A stretch of 64,000 nt of DNA from Capronia americana (lineage: Eukaryota > Ascomycota > Eurotiomycetes > Chaetothyriales > Herpotrichiellaceae): NCBI GenBank assembly GCA_016110215.1, contig JADWQD010000008.1, positions 1,116,001 to 1,180,000 of the forward strand, read 5' to 3'. The notes under the pieces are model-generated. The model was not told where the DNA came from, did not search any database, and was given only the letters and a program-made list of their open reading frames with translations. How positions within the stretch are numbered: the stretch's first letter is position 1; the number at the start of each line of letters is the position of its first letter. Shown here in pieces: positions 12,392 to 22,239 of this stretch. A program made the position numbers and the translations under genes.

Positions 12392-13511
12392 TTGAGCTTT
12401 TCCTCACACGTCGTCGCCACTACCTCTCATTTGGACCACACCTCCTGCGTCCTCACCCTACTGCCGTCAACGTTGATGACTCCGACGACGGTTGGGTACA
12501 GCGACGGCCCATTGCACGCGGCGCTGACCACACTCTCCCTGCACTGCTCCCTTTTCGACGAGATTGCGCCGTCCCTGACAAATCATAATCCCGGACGTTG
12601 TTCATATGAAAGGTTTGATCTCCAGGCGGATAACTATACAGGGAAAATCTTGTCGGAATTGGAAGACTGGCTAGCGGTATTAAAGAAGGTCGCTGTCGCC
12701 CTTGTTTGGCGAAGAATTCGGTCACTACTTGGCGATGGCAGTCCGGCTGACACGTTACAAGATGCTCACGATGTCCGCGCGAGTTGACGTCACAAGCATG
12801 AACCGGCGTAGGAAACTCCGAACCGCATACAACTTGAAATTCGATAAGAAGGGGTTATCCCTCCCCCAGCTATATTTTCAGAGGCTCCTGAGTTATGTGT
12901 TCGTCATCGAGAGTCGGTGGAATTGGAACGGCGAGCATCTTGAGGCCCATCAGAGGTCTTTGGCAGGTGTGATGAAAAAGCATCAGCACGAGAGGCTATC
13001 TAATCTGGATCTATGCCACCTGACGTACGGGCCTCGTGTTCCGATTATGACCCATTTGAAGCGCTGCTCGCAAACGACTACGCTGACGAAACACAGTGGC
13101 TACCTCTATGGGTCTGCTACTCTATTGCAATGTGGCAGAAAGCTGAAGACCTTCTGAAACTAAGGGGCGATGAGTGCAGTTTCCTCCGGTGTCTAATGGC
13201 ATTACTGCGCCTCCTCTCCTTCCTTCAAAGGCGCTAATGACTCGGTTTGGAGCGTCATGGACCTGGAACAGACTAATCCCACCTCGGAACCGCAGTCGAA
13301 CCGAGCTTCTGCGCAGGACCCGGCGCCCGATCGAGATCACCGCATAGTGTACAAGTCGTCTAGGACGAGTTGGAAAGGAAAAAGGAAGCCGGCGGCAGAA
13401 GAGGAACAGTGCTGTACTGTTCTGGAGAGACTCAAGGAAGATGGTCAAGGATGGTCACGTAGCTCCGACGCGTGTTGCAGGTTTATTGATGTTTTACCAG
13501 ATACTGGCTAG
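12392..13511 (+). other. Doubtful hypothetical gene or decayed coding region
   Basis: Successive plus-strand frames here have protein-like composition: 12449-12787 (with LSLHCSLFDEIAPSL and ILSELEDWLAVLKK), 12702-13157 (with RTAYNLKFDKKGLSLPQ) and 13013-13237 (with DPFEALLANDYADETQWLPL). They overlap in different frames, as in a gene with introns or frameshifts. I tried to join them: the donor candidate GTATTA near 12676 leads into a stop, and I found no intron set that keeps one frame. No family is recognised. It could be a multi-exon gene, a frameshifted relic, or chance. Confidence 0.25.
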
Positions 13512-14790
13512 CGGCCTTGTCGCTCTTCCTATCTCGAAGATGCTTTCGCTCGGAGTGTGATGTTGGGAGTGTTCGTCGGATGACTGCCCTCCTTTATCTG
13601 GGCCGCGATTCGGCTCCCTCGCAAGGTAAGGTCTTTGTTGCAAAGAGCTAAGAGTGGCTTGTTCTGGTCTCCCCCACCGTGAACGGTGCGACAGGGTGCG
13701 CGGTGGAATCGTACGTCGTACTGAGGGCAAGGAGTCTGATTGAGCAAAATACTGGTCCAGGCGCTGGACGCCTAGGATCTTTGTTAACCTACGAGCAAGC
13801 AGCTGCTATTGTATAAACCACAGTGTAGTGGCTCATTGCTTCCCGTGATGCCACTTCACTCAGGAATTACATGTATGTGACCTGGCTCAACTCTGGCTCG
13901 GCCACAATCACCATCAGAGCCGTGGAACTATGGATGACCCCAGAAACAAGCCTGGAAGAACCTGCCATGAGAACCGTGTCTTCTTTAGCCGGAGAAAGCC
14001 ACGAAGTCCTAAAGCCTTCGTGTCACTCAGCACCGTCACCCTCGAAATGAGGTGCCCCAAGGAGAGGTAAGTTCTCGCCGGCAGCTGTCATGATGCGTAG
14101 ACCGTTCTGGCTCCAGCTTGGAGGATGAAGATGCCGGTTCCGAATTTTAAGTGAATCAAGATCAGGTTGAAATTGGTTGTAAACTGGATATGCCCCCTGT
14201 GTGACTGGAGGTGCTATCGGACTGACTCTCTAGGACAGATGGATCAAAAGAGCACCTCAAATGGCCTCAAGGAGAGCGTCCGTATATAGTATTACTTATT
14301 GCCACATCTAGAATGAACGCAAGATTACGTGTTTAAGCTAATCCCCAATGCAGCAAGCGGTGAGTCTTGCAGAGACTGCGTTAGGCTAGGGTCGGAGTTA
14401 CACCCGCCGCCAACAACTCGCTTTCCTGCGGAGATATTACATCCAACACTTTGAAAAAGAGATGGTTCTACGGGCGTAGTAGTAGTACTTCCAGGCCTAA
14501 GTACAGCCTATCTTCTAGCTTCGCGGGTTTCCTACTCTCCTCCATCCTATGTATGTATGTGCTCGTAAATGTCGCGGAAATCTACACGAAAAAGGAATGC
14601 TTACTACATCCGGCACAAGCGTCCATCCAGACCGGGTGTTCGGAGCCGTGTACCAAGATGTCCTTGACACCAGCGACCGTACTTTGACGAGCTCCTGCGT
14701 CCGAATCAAACCATATCCATAGCGTTGAAGTTCGCCTTGCGGGAAGATCACACTCCGCCGGTACCATACGTCACCCATAGATAAGTATCG

Positions 14791-14810
14791 ATATATATAT
14801 ATATATATAT
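14791..14810. repeat. Dinucleotide repeat (AT)10
   Basis: Ten perfect AT units in the upstream region of the alpha/beta hydrolase gene, 86 bases before its ATG. It is prone to length change and may affect promoter melting; no effect is shown. Confidence 0.95.
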
Positions 14811-14895
14811 CAGAGCCACTCTCCTCCATGCGAGCCTCTCGTCACTTTCATACCACAGCAATAATAACCATTTCATCCGCATCACTATCGTGAAA

Positions 14896-15840
14896 ATGTC
14901 GCAAACCTACGAGACCCAACGCGCGTGGAAAGACGTCCAACAATTCCTCCCGCAACGTCTCCACTTCACCGATGAACACCAGCCAGTTGAAGAGTGGTGG
15001 GAGAATCGAGGGCATAGAATCCACCTCGATCGATGGAGGAACCCAGCGGCTAAAATCCGACTGATCATGCACCATGGCGTCGGCACAAATGGCCGACAAA
15101 TGTCCATGATCCTCGGCGTGCCTTTGCACAAAGCCGGCTTTGAGCTCGTCGCCGTCGACATGCCCGGCTATGGGTGCACCCAGGTCGCCAAGGACGTCAC
15201 ATACTCATACGACGACTGGGTCGAGATCGCTAGCGACTTCATCGACTTTGAACTCGAGCATGACCCGCGGCCCATCGTGCTTTACGGCCTCTCCGCCGGC
15301 GGCATGCTGACCTACCACGCTGCGGCGCGCAACAACAAAGTCAGCGGCATCGTCGGCATGACCTTTCTCGACCAACGAATCCAGCGAGTTGCCGACGAAA
15401 CGGCGCGGAACTTCTTCATGAGCCGCGTCGGCCTCCCGATGACGCGCCTGTGCGACAATCCGCTCACCAAGAAGGTTTCGGTGCCTATGTGGCTGGCGAG
15501 TAAGATGTCGGCGCTGGTCAATGACCCTAAAGCCTTGAAGATCATGTTGGCCGATCCGACGTCCGCTGGCTCGTGGAAGTCGATGCGGTTTTTGGCAACA
15601 TACTCGTCGTACAAGCCGGCGATTGAGCCCGAGGATTTCGCCGTCTGTCCGGTTCTGTTGACGCAGCCAGCAGAAGATGCTTGGACGCCGCTGCATCTGA
15701 GCGAGCTGTTCCTGCCGAAGATCAAGAAGGTACCGGTCAAGACGGTGATGCTGGGGAATGCTGGCCATTATCCTTTGGAAGATCCCGGGTTGCAGCAGTT
15801 GGCTGATGCTATCATTCAATTTTTGACGGAGTTATCGTGA
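14896..15840 (+). CDS. Alpha/beta hydrolase fold protein
   Basis: A single exon of 314 residues from the ATG at 14896 (context GTGAAAATGTCG) to TGA at 15838-15840. Sequence signs of the fold: an oxyanion region MHHGVGTNGRQ near residue 58, VAVDMPGYGCT near residue 87, the nucleophile elbow YGLSAGGM near residue 133 with Ser as nucleophile, and a C-terminal candidate His in NAGHYPLEDPG just before the end; the acid is probably the Asp of QPAEDAWTP. No signal peptide is present, so it is likely cytosolic. The substrate cannot be told; esterase, lipase-like or peptidase activities are all possible. Neighbours give no pathway hint. Confidence 0.85.
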   Translation: MSQTYETQRAWKDVQQFLPQRLHFTDEHQPVEEWWENRGHRIHLDRWRNPAAKIRLIMHHGVGTNGRQMSMILGVPLHKAGFELVAVDMPGYGCTQVAKDVTYSYDDWVEIASDFIDFELEHDPRPIVLYGLSAGGMLTYHAAARNNKVSGIVGMTFLDQRIQRVADETARNFFMSRVGLPMTRLCDNPLTKKVSVPMWLASKMSALVNDPKALKIMLADPTSAGSWKSMRFLATYSSYKPAIEPEDFAVCPVLLTQPAEDAWTPLHLSELFLPKIKKVPVKTVMLGNAGHYPLEDPGLQQLADAIIQFLTELS

Positions 15841-16388
15841 ATAATAATAGACGGGTTCGGTAGAGAATTAATAAATGTGTATTCCTGTTCATCTCGTCAC
15901 CGTTCTGTTCTACCTACCAGAGAAGGTCAGATTAGACCATGTTCGCCAGAATCGACACCTAGGAGCGAGTCAATTCGCCCGTAATATGAGCGCTTTAGGA
16001 GATCGCAAACTTAGGCCTCTCGCAGATCGCTACTATCGCCCGTTGTGTATAGTGAGCTAGTACCCCTTATTTCCCAGCATAATTGAACGCACCTGAAATT
16101 TTCATGTAGCCTGTTCTTACCCTTAACCAAGGCTCCGCCTCTTCGGGCAGCTTCAAGGACTGAGAGGCATTCACGCAAGCCACCGGAAATTGACGATTAT
16201 CAATTATAGCTAGAACGGATGTTCTGCATTGATCTAGGCTTCCTAAAACACCAAGTTTCTATCAATTTGGTCTATGGCTGCTGGTAATATTGATCGACCG
16301 AAACATTGGGTTGCATCTGCGTTTCTGGTGCTAAGCGCGTGCATACTGGCATGGGACCTCCTAATCAAAAGTCCACGAGGGAGGATAG

Positions 16389-16441
16389 GATAGGGTTTTC
16401 CTTCTCGAGTACCCAGATTACTCGCGAACGAAAACCTATTC
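16389..16441. repeat. Inverted repeat, short-loop hairpin
   Basis: Left arm ending TTCTCGAGTA at 16411, a 7-base loop CCCAGAT, and right arm starting TACTCGCGAA at 16419. The inner 16 positions pair at 14, and pairing extends outward through TTTTC/GAAAA to about 23 bp with one bulge. It may be a transcribed hairpin, a relic of a small inverted-repeat element, or chance. Confidence 0.6.
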
Positions 16442-16798
16442 TCCCAACACGGTTCGATTCTAGAGGATGAGCGAAGGTCGCTTTAGCCTGAGCTTTGACT
16501 GAGCCTTCACGAGTAGATGAGCCTCACTGAGCCGCCCCTGAGCAGCACCCTGAGGTACAAGGGGGCCTAATCTGGGTCCTGAGAGATCCTCACGCTAGGG
16601 CAAGTCCATGGTCCTTTCGCTGCTGCCTAAAATTTCTTGTGCATGGCCCTCTCGACTCCTCGTACTCGTACCAACGATGCACTAAGTTAATCGCTTCTGA
16701 GAGCTTCGCGCTGCTGGTCTTATCGACACAAAGACACGGGTCGGCCTTCGCGCCTAGCCCTAACGGGGCGAGGAACAGTTGTGCATCCTTAGATCGGC

Positions 16799-16919
16799 GA
16801 CGACTTGGGACCAGGGGGGTTCGCCCCGGCCCTCGTCGTTCCAGGCGCCCAGATGCCAAGACGCCAAGATGGCCCTGAACGAAGATGGTCGGGGCGAACC
16901 CCCCTTGTCAAACGTCGAC
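16799..16919. repeat. Long imperfect inverted repeat with a perfect 16-bp core
   Basis: Positions 16813-16828 (AGGGGGGTTCGCCCCG) are the exact reverse complement of 16890-16905. Pairing continues imperfectly on both sides, at about 13 of 18 positions inward and 10 of 14 outward, giving arms of roughly 45 bases around a ~25-base centre. Confidence 0.75.
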
Positions 16920-17796
16920 AAGTCAGGTAGAGAAGCGACGCATTCGACGACACGAGTCCACCGTGGCCCTGAGATGGTTAGGGTGGAGGAAGGCAGTGTC
17001 GAGGCGGTCCCGGCTACGGGCCCATATATGGCGAGTCTGACAAGGCGAGCTCTCGTCTTCCTCCATTAACCGACCGAGATGGTAGCCCACGCACATCGAC
17101 TCGTCTCGTCCGGCCGACTCCCAAACGCTCGACCTGCTGGATGGGCGCCCTCGAGGCGAGAGCTACGGAGTCTCGAAAAGGTTCAGAAATATCTGGATGC
17201 CCCGGTCGACGAGATGCTCTGGGCAAGCGTGACAACATATCCCACCGCCAGTGGCTCATGTGAACTTGGAACTAGTGAGTGAATCCCCCCTTGCCCTAGA
17301 GGCATGTCCGCGAACCGCAACTGCGAGCGGAGTCGCAACTGTACGAGTACGAGTACGAGTAGATCGACAACACGACGCTCCACCACGTCGATCTTTTGTC
17401 TTGGCACTCTGGCAATGCTCCACGTCAATCCTTGCCGCAGACGCACTACCCCCAGTGAAATGCCAGACTCAGTAACCGTGAAAACGCACTGTTCAGACGC
17501 TAGGGAAAGATGGGCGAGATTCTGCGAGTATCGCAAATCCTAAAATTTAGGCACCAACGTTATTGTGAGCTAGTCAACGCATGGAGCAAGTCCCCTCTAA
17601 TCAAGATCAGGCAGTTACGTCGACTCGGAGCAAGCGAATGTTACATAGAAGGTGTTGACTGCAATCCAGAACAGTGTGTAGGTGTAAAGGTATTCACGTT
17701 ATATATTTGATTACTTCTTGTAATCCAGACGTTCCTACCATTACTATATCCGCACCTTCATCCGAGCGAGTGATCTACCTCGTCAACCCTGTCAGG

Positions 17797-20631
17797 ATGC
17801 GGCTAGCTACCTATACTGCCTCATGTTTGACTTTCCTAGGACTTACTGCTTTTGCAGTTGCGCAAAATAGCACCGATCTGGCCTGGGTTCCCTTTGATCG
17901 TGCAAAGTTCGACGGAAACGTTGCTCTCGATACGGCTGGCAATGTTCAACTTTTCTGGAAAACCGGGAACACGAACTCAACGTTTGGGATTGCCTCCCGA
18001 TCAAGCGGCTATCTGGCTCTAGGGTTCAGCGAGACTGGCGCAATGACTGGCGCGGATATGGCTGTGGGATACAAAGACCAAGATGGCAACTTCATATTTG
18101 AGAACCGCCATGCGATGGGGTTCGTTACCCCTGAAGTGTCCCAGGACCAAAAGAACAACATGCGACTTCAAGAAGGCCACCAAGCAGACGGAGTTACTTC
18201 ATTCGTTTTCGAGAAACAAAACAAAGCCGCCTGTCTCGAAAGCCAGAGTGATGTTGCAACGGATGCATGGCAATGGTTCATCTATGCATTTTCCAATGAC
18301 AATCACTTTGCTCAACATGCGCCGGGCAACAATGGCAAGAAGTACGTCAAACTCGGCACAGGCAAAACCATCTCGACAAACGACATTCGGGACATTGCTG
18401 GTGCCAAGAACTTTACTATCGCCCAGCCTGAACTGACCATTCCGACGGCGGAGACTACTTACTGCTATACTCTGCATAAAATGCCGGCTGGAAAGAAGAA
18501 TTATCTGCTCGGGGAACGACCAAACGACTCAAGTCCGCTGCTTCACCATTTGGTTTTTTATGCGTGTTACGGACTTCCTGATGAGTATCTGGATATGCTC
18601 GGTCAAGAGCCCAACTGTGACTACGAAACCTTCTCGAACCCCTGTAATGGCTTTGTCACAGAATGGGCTCCCGGCATGTCTGGTCGCACATTCGAGCCTG
18701 GTTATGGCAAGCCCTTCGGCACCGATTACTACCAATATGCGATGCTGGAGACCCACTACAACAATCCCGAGTTGATTGAGGGTGCAAAAGACACTGCAGC
18801 TTACACGTTTCTCTACACGGAGGACCCGGTAGCCACTGAAATCGGGACTTTGACGCTGGGTGACTTGCAAGTGGAAGGCTGGTTCCTCGAGCCTGGCAAG
18901 CCGCTAGTGGCACATTCGACAATCTGCACGCCCGAGTGTACAGACCGCTGGCCCTCTGACGGTATCACAGCGGTGTCGGTCTTTCATCACATGCACTACC
19001 GTGGTCGCAATGCGCGCGTCCAGATCATTCGGGACGGCAAAGAAATCACCCCGCTGTCCACCCTTCGTGACTTTGAATATGGTTACCAGTTTTCCAAAAG
19101 CTTGGACTCGATCCAATTGCTCCCCGGAGATGAGCTCATTACTACTTGCGAGTACGACACCTCGAATGACACCTCGCCAGTTCCGGGTGGTCTACCAAGT
19201 AAAGACGAAATGTGCTTTGCATGGGTTGACTACTACCCAGCCAACAAGGTCCTCGCTTGCACACAAATCCAAATGGGAAATTCTCCCGACAACAAGATCA
19301 ACGGAACAGCAGCGATGTGCCTAGAATCCTCTGCAGCAAATCCAGATGTATACGATTCACCGTTCCTCACCGCCACGTTTCAGAATCTCTCAGCTTCTGG
19401 CAACACCTGCCCTGCGAGCGACACTGTATCCGGCCCTTCCAATCAAGCTGCAGTCTTGAGTACTTGTCCTGAGACAGATGTTTGTTACTCCCTTAATGTG
19501 CCCGAGCAATCGGCTGCCTCAAGTTCGGGCGACATCTACTTTCAACTCTCCGCACCAACAACGTATTCGTGGGTGGCTCTCGCGCAAGGCACAGCGATGA
19601 GCAACGCCAACATGTTCGTCATGTATAGTTCAGCTGATGGACAGAACGTGACGCTCTCACCAAGAAATACATCGGGACATGTAATGCCAACATACAACAT
19701 GGTTGCTGACGTTTCTCTCCTGGAAGGCTCCGGAATTTCCAATGGTAGGATGACGGCCAACGTCCGATGCGGCAATTGCGACCGCTGGGGGAAAGGCACT
19801 ATGAGTCTGCAAGGCGGCAACAGCAATTGGTTGCATGCACATTCCCAAGGTTCACCTATCAACTCTGATGATACGAGTGTCCCAATCTCGCAGCATGACG
19901 GAATGGGTTCATTCCAATGGGATTTGTCGCAGGCTACTGGAGGCTCGGGTGGCAACCCGTTCATCAATGCATCATCATCTACAGTGACAACGACAGAGGC
20001 TCAGGGACAAAACTCGTGGGAGAGGTTGTCCACACAGACACAGAAGCGTTACGTACAAGCTCACGGAGCACTGGCTTCCATCGCCTTTGTCGCCATCCTT
20101 CCTATTGGCGCCATCCTTGTCCGTTTGGCCAGTTTCCACGGGCTACTCTGGACCCATGCCTCCTTACAGATCTTCGGCTACGCTGTCTTTATTGCGGCAG
20201 CAGGGCTTGGTCTATTTATCGCAAAGGGTGGTGCTCATCTGCACGAACCTCACGCAATCATCGGCATGATCCTTCTTGGCACCCTTTTCATTATGCCGTT
20301 CCTGGGCACGATCCATCACAAAATGTACCAAAAGGTCCAGAAGCGGACAGCGTGGTCTTATGGCCATATCTTCACGGGGCGGGCGATTGTCATCCTCGGC
20401 ATGATCAATGGTGGTCTGGGTCTTCGACTGGCCGCTGCCCAGAGATCTTACCTTGTCGTGTACGGTGTCTTTGCCGGCTTGATGGGTGTTGCATATATGG
20501 GCACGATCGTTTTTGGTGAGTACAAGCATTCTGCAAGAAACGATGCAGCTTCCTCATCAGTCGACCGTGAACCGAAGCGGCTCAATCGGGTCGAGAGTGG
20601 CAGTGATGTGTCTCATGAGACGACCAACTAG
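17797..20631 (+). CDS. DOMON - copper monooxygenase (DBH-like) - DOMON - cytochrome b561 membrane oxidoreductase
   Basis: A single exon of 944 residues. The ATG at 17797 is chosen because it begins a signal peptide (hydrophobic core CLTFLGLTAF, likely cut after AVAQ at 23). Order: DOMON 1 (~25-190, GYLALGFSE, candidate haem ligands Met in GADMAVGY and a later His); dopamine-beta-hydroxylase-like N and C domains (~215-530) with copper ligands visible as HH250-251, H320 in ETHYNNP, H398-M-H400 and M472 in DEMCFAW; DOMON 2 (~560-700, NANMFVMY and NWLHAHSQG) of the cellobiose-dehydrogenase cytochrome type; Ser/Thr linker; cytochrome b561 (~750-930) with five membrane spans and His 756, 787, 819 and 857. 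A charged tail follows. Family knowledge predicts ascorbate-driven transmembrane electron flow to an extracytosolic copper hydroxylase. The substrate is unknown. Confidence 0.88.
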   Translation: MRLATYTASCLTFLGLTAFAVAQNSTDLAWVPFDRAKFDGNVALDTAGNVQLFWKTGNTNSTFGIASRSSGYLALGFSETGAMTGADMAVGYKDQDGNFIFENRHAMGFVTPEVSQDQKNNMRLQEGHQADGVTSFVFEKQNKAACLESQSDVATDAWQWFIYAFSNDNHFAQHAPGNNGKKYVKLGTGKTISTNDIRDIAGAKNFTIAQPELTIPTAETTYCYTLHKMPAGKKNYLLGERPNDSSPLLHHLVFYACYGLPDEYLDMLGQEPNCDYETFSNPCNGFVTEWAPGMSGRTFEPGYGKPFGTDYYQYAMLETHYNNPELIEGAKDTAAYTFLYTEDPVATEIGTLTLGDLQVEGWFLEPGKPLVAHSTICTPECTDRWPSDGITAVSVFHHMHYRGRNARVQIIRDGKEITPLSTLRDFEYGYQFSKSLDSIQLLPGDELITTCEYDTSNDTSPVPGGLPSKDEMCFAWVDYYPANKVLACTQIQMGNSPDNKINGTAAMCLESSAANPDVYDSPFLTATFQNLSASGNTCPASDTVSGPSNQAAVLSTCPETDVCYSLNVPEQSAASSSGDIYFQLSAPTTYSWVALAQGTAMSNANMFVMYSSADGQNVTLSPRNTSGHVMPTYNMVADVSLLEGSGISNGRMTANVRCGNCDRWGKGTMSLQGGNSNWLHAHSQGSPINSDDTSVPISQHDGMGSFQWDLSQATGGSGGNPFINASSSTVTTTEAQGQNSWERLSTQTQKRYVQAHGALASIAFVAILPIGAILVRLASFHGLLWTHASLQIFGYAVFIAAAGLGLFIAKGGAHLHEPHAIIGMILLGTLFIMPFLGTIHHKMYQKVQKRTAWSYGHIFTGRAIVILGMINGGLGLRLAAAQRSYLVVYGVFAGLMGVAYMGTIVFGEYKHSARNDAASSSVDREPKRLNRVESGSDVSHETTN

Positions 20632-22239
20632 GATAGACGTCACACGATATTGTTCCGGCCAGAGTTGTCGAATGTGTTTGAAACGTTGAAATCGTGGATG
20701 GAGGACAGTTGCAGCACGATTGGAAGCAGCGGTCACAATTGACAGGAGCATGTGCTCAATGGAGATCGAATTGTTCTTCCACAGAGTGGCGACGCGTGGC
20801 GACAAGGGCTTTGAGCGCAGCCATGTGATGCAGAACTGCAAGCAGTTACATGATAGAAAAGGCTGTTCCGTAGCCTTGTCGAGATAAAAGCGTGACAACA
20901 ATGGCGTTGGGAGTGCTTCCTGCGAAGGTAGTGGTTGAGCTGGAGATATCATAACCGGGGAATCAGCAGGGGGTGGGACATCAGGGAGAAATCCCCTCTT
21001 TCTTTTGGCCGAACCTTTTATCGTTTAGAACACAAACCATTGAAGTTCTACCATAATTAATAACTGAATACTCGGTAGCTTTGCCTACGCGTTCAACGTT
21101 GCTGAGCTTCCAACCTAGTGTGAGCGTACAAGTAGCTGAGCCACTCCCTGAGTCTTACTATCCTAAGCCAAGGTACCTCAGGGAGCCTAATCTGGCTCCC
21201 TCCGCCTGACTGACTACCCAGGTCCGCTTTCAAGGGTAAGTAGACTTCCCTGTGCTGTGTTTCGCTGCCTATGTCTATACAGTAGACCATGTGCCTCCCG
21301 TCCATAAAGCATCGGCCTGGAAGTGGTAGTCCTAAGGCTGTGTGGCGCCTCTGCTCTATCCTGTTCTTGAAGCAAAATTCCGACAGTTTCACGACGTCCT
21401 GGATGGAGGCCACAACTTCGTACACAGTCCCATGGACAAATACAGTTGATCCAGGTGTTTGCTGCAAGCGTTCCAACTTGATCCCCGAGCGAGACGTCAG
21501 CGAAAGGTGATGGTCACATACTGTACAGGACTATACCTGGATCGGGGCGGGGGCTTCGCGAGGCCTAGACTCTCGGTGACTACCGCTTGGTGAGTGATTT
21601 GCCCGCACCTCGTATTCTGGGGCATGCAAGCCGCAGTACGAGTAGGCCCATGTCTCCGGAGTTTCCAACAGTGAAATATATCACACCATGTCACAGGACC
21701 ACAGTCGATGACTCGATTGCACCGCACCGCACTGTGTGTGTCTTCGAAGGCACCGGCGAAGGTTTTTACTGTGTAGAGAGCAAAGGGCCTTCGACTCGAC
21801 ACCACCAAAGGAAGAAATGGGGTTTGAATAAAATAAGCTGAGCCGCTGGGCCACAAAGCTACTATCCAACTAATTAACTTCCCGGAAAGCGTAAAATCTC
21901 GCATATCCTAATTGCGGTCTTTGTCTTTGCGGAGTTCCAGATTCGGGGGTGTGTTCGCGCCTCCTGCTCCCTTTCGAGGGAAACACCGTGATCATTGCGT
22001 GATTCTAGGATCATTAGGGATCTTTGCCCCGGCTCGCCCCGACTCGGCTAGCTACGGTCTCCAAGCGAGGCGCGTGATGGGCTTCGTGGAGCTCACACAT
22101 CCTGATTCTGGGGATGGAGTAGACTATGGGGGGATCGGCTATGACCTAAGCCCAAGCTATCTTCCAGAGAGGCGACGCATCAGGTGGTGTTGATCTCAAG
22201 ACCGAAATGTACATCCCGACATTCCCGCAGCCCCTCAAA
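20632..22239. other. Intergenic region, no firm gene
   Basis: About 1.6 kb where the oxidoreductase and the coiled-coil gene converge. Minus-strand frames at 20557-20952 and 21093-21476 are open for 130 residues but show no family or clear start. A stem-loop near 21146-21201 is listed separately. Confidence 0.5.
21146..21201. repeat. Two small inverted repeats
   Basis: CCCTGAG at 21146-21152 pairs with CTCAGGG at 21177-21183, and AGGGAGCC at 21180-21187 pairs perfectly with GGCTCCCT at 21194-21201 around the loop TAATCT. A related GGCCTAATCTGG word occurs near 16565, so this may be a weakly repeated intergenic sequence. Confidence 0.5.

Larger units (their letters stand above)
11515..14895. 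other. Intergenic region with one doubtful coding patch
   Basis: About 3.4 kb without a firm gene. Frames between 12392 and 13511 are listed separately as a doubtful gene. The rest shows only short frames on both strands. The (AT)10 repeat sits about 85 bases before the hydrolase start. Confidence 0.5.
15841..17796. other. Intergenic region with two hairpin-forming inverted repeats
   Basis: About 2 kb between the hydrolase and the multidomain oxidoreductase. Small frames overlap on both strands and none is convincing. It holds two inverted repeats (16389-16441 and 16799-16919, listed separately), a CTGAG-rich patch around 16480-16590 and a short GTACGA tandem repeat near 17340-17360. Confidence 0.5.

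Noticed and set aside
20557..20952. 131-codon minus-strand frame overlapping the oxidoreductase end
   Set aside because: Overlaps the 3' end of a well-supported gene on the other strand and has no family.
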